A stretch of 64,000 bases of DNA from assembly GCF_020567375.1 (NCBI RefSeq), contig NZ_JAJBZM010000002.1:1039529-1103528 (forward strand), read 5' to 3'. Made by a program: the position numbers and the translations under genes. Origin of the DNA: Janibacter melonis. Its GTDB lineage: Bacteria; Actinomycetota; Actinomycetes; Actinomycetales; Dermatophilaceae. Each line of letters opens with the position of its first letter. Within the stretch, counting starts at the first letter, position 1. Shown piece after piece: positions 61,225-64,000 of the stretch. The notes under the pieces were generated by a model. That model had not been told where the DNA came from. It saw only the letters and a list, made by a program, of their open reading frames with translations, and did not search any database.

Positions 61225-61997
61225 GTGCCGCAGACGCGGTCCGGGTAGAGCAGCACGGCAGCGTGCGCGTCCTCGTGCTCAACCGCCCCGAGCGTCGCAA
61301 CGCGCTGGGGATGCAGGAGCGGGTGGCCCTCGCCGACGCCCTCGTCGAGGCCACCGCCGCCGATGACGTCCGAGCAGTCGTCCTCACCGGGGCGGGTGCG
61401 GTCTTCTGCGCCGGCGGCGACGTCTCGACGATGACGGCCGACCTGGAGGTCGCCCGGCGGCGGATGGTCGCGATGGAGGCGGTGACCCGGGCGATCGTCG
61501 AGTGCCCCGTGCCCGTCGTCGCCGCGGTCGAAGGGGGTGCCTTCGGCGCCGGACTGGCCGTCGCGGCCGCCTGCGACGTCGTCGTCGCCGCGCAGGACGC
61601 CCGCTTCTGCGCCTCCTTCGCCAAGGTCGGCCTCACGGCCGACGCCGGCGCGACCTGGGCGCTCACCCGCCGGGTCGGCTGGTCCCGCGCCAAGCAGCTG
61701 CTCCTCACGGCGAGCACCGTGCCCGCCGACGCGGCCCACGGCTGGGGCCTGGTCGACGAGCGGGTCGCTGCGGGAACCGCTCTCGAGCACGCCCTGGGGG
61801 TCGCCGAGCGTCTCGCCGGGCTGGCGCCGCTCTCCCTTCGCGCGACGAAGGAGCTCATGGCGACGCTGCCGCCCGCTCTCGACGACGCGATGACCGCCGA
61901 AAGCGCGGCCCAGCTCGCCCTCTTCGGCACCGAGGACTTCGCCGAGGGCCAGAGCGCCTTCGCGCAGCGCCGCCGACCGGACTTCCTCGGGCGGTGA
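61221..61997 (+). CDS. Enoyl-CoA hydratase/isomerase
   Basis: 258 residues. VLTGAGAVFCAGGDVSTM carries the crotonase oxyanion-hole Gly-Gly-Asp motif, and ECPVPVVAAVEGGAFGAGLAVAAACDVVVAAQDARFCASFAKVGLTADAGATWALTRRVG the second CoA-binding region. The second catalytic position reads TADAG where many hydratases have PDGG or PEGG, so isomerase or hydratase activity is uncertain. ATGA overlap with the acyl-CoA dehydrogenase stop. Confidence 0.88.
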   Translation: MSAADAVRVEQHGSVRVLVLNRPERRNALGMQERVALADALVEATAADDVRAVVLTGAGAVFCAGGDVSTMTADLEVARRRMVAMEAVTRAIVECPVPVVAAVEGGAFGAGLAVAAACDVVVAAQDARFCASFAKVGLTADAGATWALTRRVGWSRAKQLLLTASTVPADAAHGWGLVDERVAAGTALEHALGVAERLAGLAPLSLRATKELMATLPPALDDAMTAESAAQLALFGTEDFAEGQSAFAQRRRPDFLGR

Positions 61998-62001
61998 CGT
62001 C

Positions 62002-63213
62002 ATGACCACAGGTCTGCTCTCCGGGGTCACCGTGCTCGAGCTGTCGAGCTACGTCGCGACGCCGCTGGCCGGGCTGACGCTCGCCCAGCTGGGTGCCGAC
62101 GTCGTGCGGGTCGAGCCCCCAGGCGGGGCCGCCGACCGGTCTCGGCTGCCCGTCGCCGCGTCGGGCACGAGCTACTACTGGAGCGGCCTCAACAAGGGCA
62201 AGAGGGCGATCGAGGTCGACCTCACGACCCCCGAGGGCCAGGACGTCGTCGCCGAGCTCGCCGCTGGGGTCGACGCGGTCATCGCGAACGCGTCCCACCG
62301 CGGTGCTGCTGGTGAAGCCGCCCTGAGGGCGCGCTCCCCGCGTCTCGTCCACGTGCAGCTCACGGGTAGGTGGACGGGCGAGGCCTCGGTGGACTACCTC
62401 GTGCAGGCGTCGTCGGGCATGCAGGCGGTGACCGGCCCGGCCGGCTCGGGCGCCCCGGTCAACCACGTGCTGCCGGCCTGGGACGTCGCGGCCGGGCTCT
62501 ACCTCGCGAACGGCGTGCTCGCCGCGCTGCGGCACCGCGACGCGACGGGGGAGGGCAGCAGCATCGCCCTGGCCCTCGAGGACGTCGCGCTGGCCACGAT
62601 GGGCAACTTGGGCCTGTACACCCAGGCCCAGGTCGACGGCGTCGACCGGGCTCCTGACGGTAACTACGTCTACGGGACCTTCGGTCGTGACTTCGAGCTC
62701 GCCGACGGGACCCGGATCATGCTCGTCGTCCTCACGACGCGGCACTGGCGCACCCTGCTCGAGGTGACCGGCCTCGCGGACGGGGTCCGCGCCGTCGAGC
62801 GCGGTCTGGAGATCGACCTCGACGACGAGACCGCGCGGTACGAGCACCGCGAGCTCGTCGCCGCGCTGCTCGCGCCGTGGTTCGCCCGGCGTGACCTCGC
62901 CGGTCTCGTCGCGGCGTGCGAGGGGCGGCGCCTGCTGTGGTCGGCCTACCGGGACCTCGACGCAGCGGCCCGCGACCTCGCGGACAACCCCCTCTTCGCG
63001 CCCCTGGACCAGCCGGGTGTCGGCTCGCACCTCGCACCCGGCTCGCCGCTCGTCGTCGACGGGCTCCGAGCCGCTCCACGCGCAGCGCCCGTCGTCGGCC
63101 AGCACACCCGAGAGGTGCTCGCCGAGCGCCTCGGCGCCGATCGGTGCGCCGCCCTCCTCGGCCCTGACCATCCCCACGACCACCTCACCCTCGACGAAGG
63201 AGCTCACGCATGA
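62002..63213 (+). CDS. CaiB-family intramolecular CoA transferase, mesaconyl-CoA C1-C4 (Mct)-like
   Basis: 403 residues. Against the remembered Chloroflexus Mct sequence, [42 protein letters not shown] (catalytic Asp), [68 protein letters not shown] and [15 protein letters not shown] all have counterparts in the same order. Mct moves CoA between the C1 and C4 carboxyls of mesaconyl-CoA. Here it sits with a dicarboxylate-type TRAP importer and two further CoA-transferases, suggesting a mesaconate/C5-acid pathway. Not aligned; strongly suggestive. Confidence 0.75.
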   Translation: MTTGLLSGVTVLELSSYVATPLAGLTLAQLGADVVRVEPPGGAADRSRLPVAASGTSYYWSGLNKGKRAIEVDLTTPEGQDVVAELAAGVDAVIANASHRGAAGEAALRARSPRLVHVQLTGRWTGEASVDYLVQASSGMQAVTGPAGSGAPVNHVLPAWDVAAGLYLANGVLAALRHRDATGEGSSIALALEDVALATMGNLGLYTQAQVDGVDRAPDGNYVYGTFGRDFELADGTRIMLVVLTTRHWRTLLEVTGLADGVRAVERGLEIDLDDETARYEHRELVAALLAPWFARRDLAGLVAACEGRRLLWSAYRDLDAAARDLADNPLFAPLDQPGVGSHLAPGSPLVVDGLRAAPRAAPVVGQHTREVLAERLGADRCAALLGPDHPHDHLTLDEGAHA

Positions 63214-63944
63214 CACTGCTCACCGACAAGGTCGCCGTCATCACCGGCGGCGCCCAGGGCCTCGGCCTGGCCATGGCGCAGGAGCTCGCCCGGGCGGGTG
63301 CGAGGGTCGTCATCGGCGACCTCGACGGCGCCCGCGCGCGGGAGGCGGCGGCGTCGCTGGGCGGGGAGGCGGTCGGTGTGGCGTGCGACGTCGTCGACGC
63401 CGGGCAGGTCCAGGCGCTGATCGACACCGCGCGGCAGCGGTGGGGCAGCCTCGACGTCTTCGTCAACAACGCCGGTATCACCCGGGACGCGACGATGCGC
63501 ACGATGGACGAGGACGCCTTCGACCAGGTGATCGCGGTCCACCTCAAGGGCTGCTGGAACGGCACCCGGCTGGCGGCGGCGGTGATGCGCGAGCAGAAGG
63601 CCGGCGCCATCGTCAACATCTCCTCCCTGTCGGGCAAGGTCGGCATGGTCGGCCAGACGAACTACTCGGCCGCCAAGGCGGGCATCGTGGGCATGACCAA
63701 GGCCGCGGCCAAGGAGATGGCCCATCACGGGGTGCGGGTCAACGCGATCGCGCCCGGGCTGATCCGTTCGGCGATGACCGAGGCCATGCCGAGCAAGGCC
63801 TGGGAGCAGAAGATGGCCGAGATCCCCATGCAGCGCGCGGGCGAGCCCGCCGAGGTCGCCTCGGTCGCGCTGTTCCTGGCCAGCGACCTGTCCTCGTACA
63901 TGACCGGCACCGTGCTGGAGGTCACCGGCGGTCGCTTCATGTGA
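63210..63944 (+). CDS. SDR-family oxidoreductase (FabG-like)
   Basis: 244 residues. [33 protein letters not shown] is the TGxxxGxG NAD-binding motif, [14 protein letters not shown] the NNAG motif, and catalytic Ser/Tyr/Lys are in [22 protein letters not shown] (YxxxK intact). C-terminus [19 protein letters not shown] is typical of beta-hydroxyacyl-CoA dehydrogenase/FabG enzymes. Probably oxidises the hydroxyacyl-CoA made by the hydratase. ATGA overlap with the Mct-like gene. Confidence 0.9.
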   Translation: MTLLTDKVAVITGGAQGLGLAMAQELARAGARVVIGDLDGARAREAAASLGGEAVGVACDVVDAGQVQALIDTARQRWGSLDVFVNNAGITRDATMRTMDEDAFDQVIAVHLKGCWNGTRLAAAVMREQKAGAIVNISSLSGKVGMVGQTNYSAAKAGIVGMTKAAAKEMAHHGVRVNAIAPGLIRSAMTEAMPSKAWEQKMAEIPMQRAGEPAEVASVALFLASDLSSYMTGTVLEVTGGRFM

Positions 63945-63960
63945 CCGGCCGCGGCCGGTC
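63943..63960. terminator. 18-bp perfect palindrome after the last gene
   Basis: GACCGGCCGCGGCCGGTC directly overlaps the SDR stop codon. No T-run follows, and an AGGAGA-like sequence at the window end (63992-64000) indicates another gene beyond, so this may be only an attenuator. Confidence 0.4.
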
Positions 63961-64000
63961 ATCCCTGTCATGTCATCTATCCCCTCACCAGCCCAGGAGA

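Overview
The window is chromosomal DNA from a very GC-rich actinobacterium. Third codon positions are almost all G or C, GTG starts and 4-bp ATGA/GTGA gene overlaps are common, and heat-shock control uses HspR with a HAIR operator. Mycothiol-type DinB/maleylpyruvate-isomerase folds, a secretin-less Tad pilus locus, an LCP cell-wall ligase and PEP carboxylase fit the order Micrococcales. Placing it in the Intrasporangiaceae (Janibacter-like) is inference from gene content only. No rRNA, tRNA, CRISPR array, insertion sequence or prophage was seen.

Layout. 1-7.1 kb: the 5' part of a membrane-anchored metallophosphoesterase, an FAD-binding dehydrogenase, and a PadR-controlled FtsX/MacB-type ABC exporter. 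7.2-12.1 kb: a quinone oxidoreductase, a DUF4235 protein, and a TPP riboswitch controlling a complete thiamine importer (thiB-thiP-thiQ). 12.2-23.8 kb: one leftward Tad/Flp pilus locus. In transcription order it holds an SAF protein, a TadZ/CpaE ATPase, CpaF, TadB, TadC, a Flp-type pilin, three TadE/G-like proteins, a membrane LysM-BTAD protein, a secreted protein and a lipoprotein. 24-40 kb: mostly single housekeeping or accessory genes, including ppc, two NAD-dependent oxidoreductases, an MFS transporter, a DinB/VOC mini-operon, a geranylgeranyl-reductase-like flavoprotein, SulP with a divergent MerR regulator, and nhaA. 40.5-44.7 kb: the heat-shock operon dnaK-grpE-dnaJ-hspR. 45-51.4 kb: small regulators, a TspO-like protein, an SGNH hydrolase, an LCP protein and an acyl-CoA thioesterase.

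51.6-63.9 kb is a coherent acid-catabolism cluster. A TAXI-type TRAP transporter, a two-subunit CoA-transferase and an MFS carrier form one tightly overlapping unit. A LysR regulator separates it from a second unit of CaiB/BaiF CoA-transferase, acyl-CoA dehydrogenase, enoyl-CoA hydratase, a second CaiB-family protein strongly resembling mesaconyl-CoA C1-C4 CoA transferase (Mct), and an SDR. Together these suggest uptake and CoA-dependent breakdown of a C5 (branched) dicarboxylate. The substrate is inferred, not shown.

Two genome-scale patterns stand out. First, an asymmetric octamer CGAAGGGG (usually CGAAGGGGG, often GCGAAGGGGG) occurs about 60 times by hand count, roughly tenfold over a composition-based expectation. 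It is strongly concentrated between genes and inside terminator hairpins, and is sparse in the catabolic cluster. Second, most genes that begin a transcription unit have a TANNNT (or NANNNT) hexamer exactly 6-8 nt before the start codon, the architecture of leaderless mRNAs. This was used to choose several starts.
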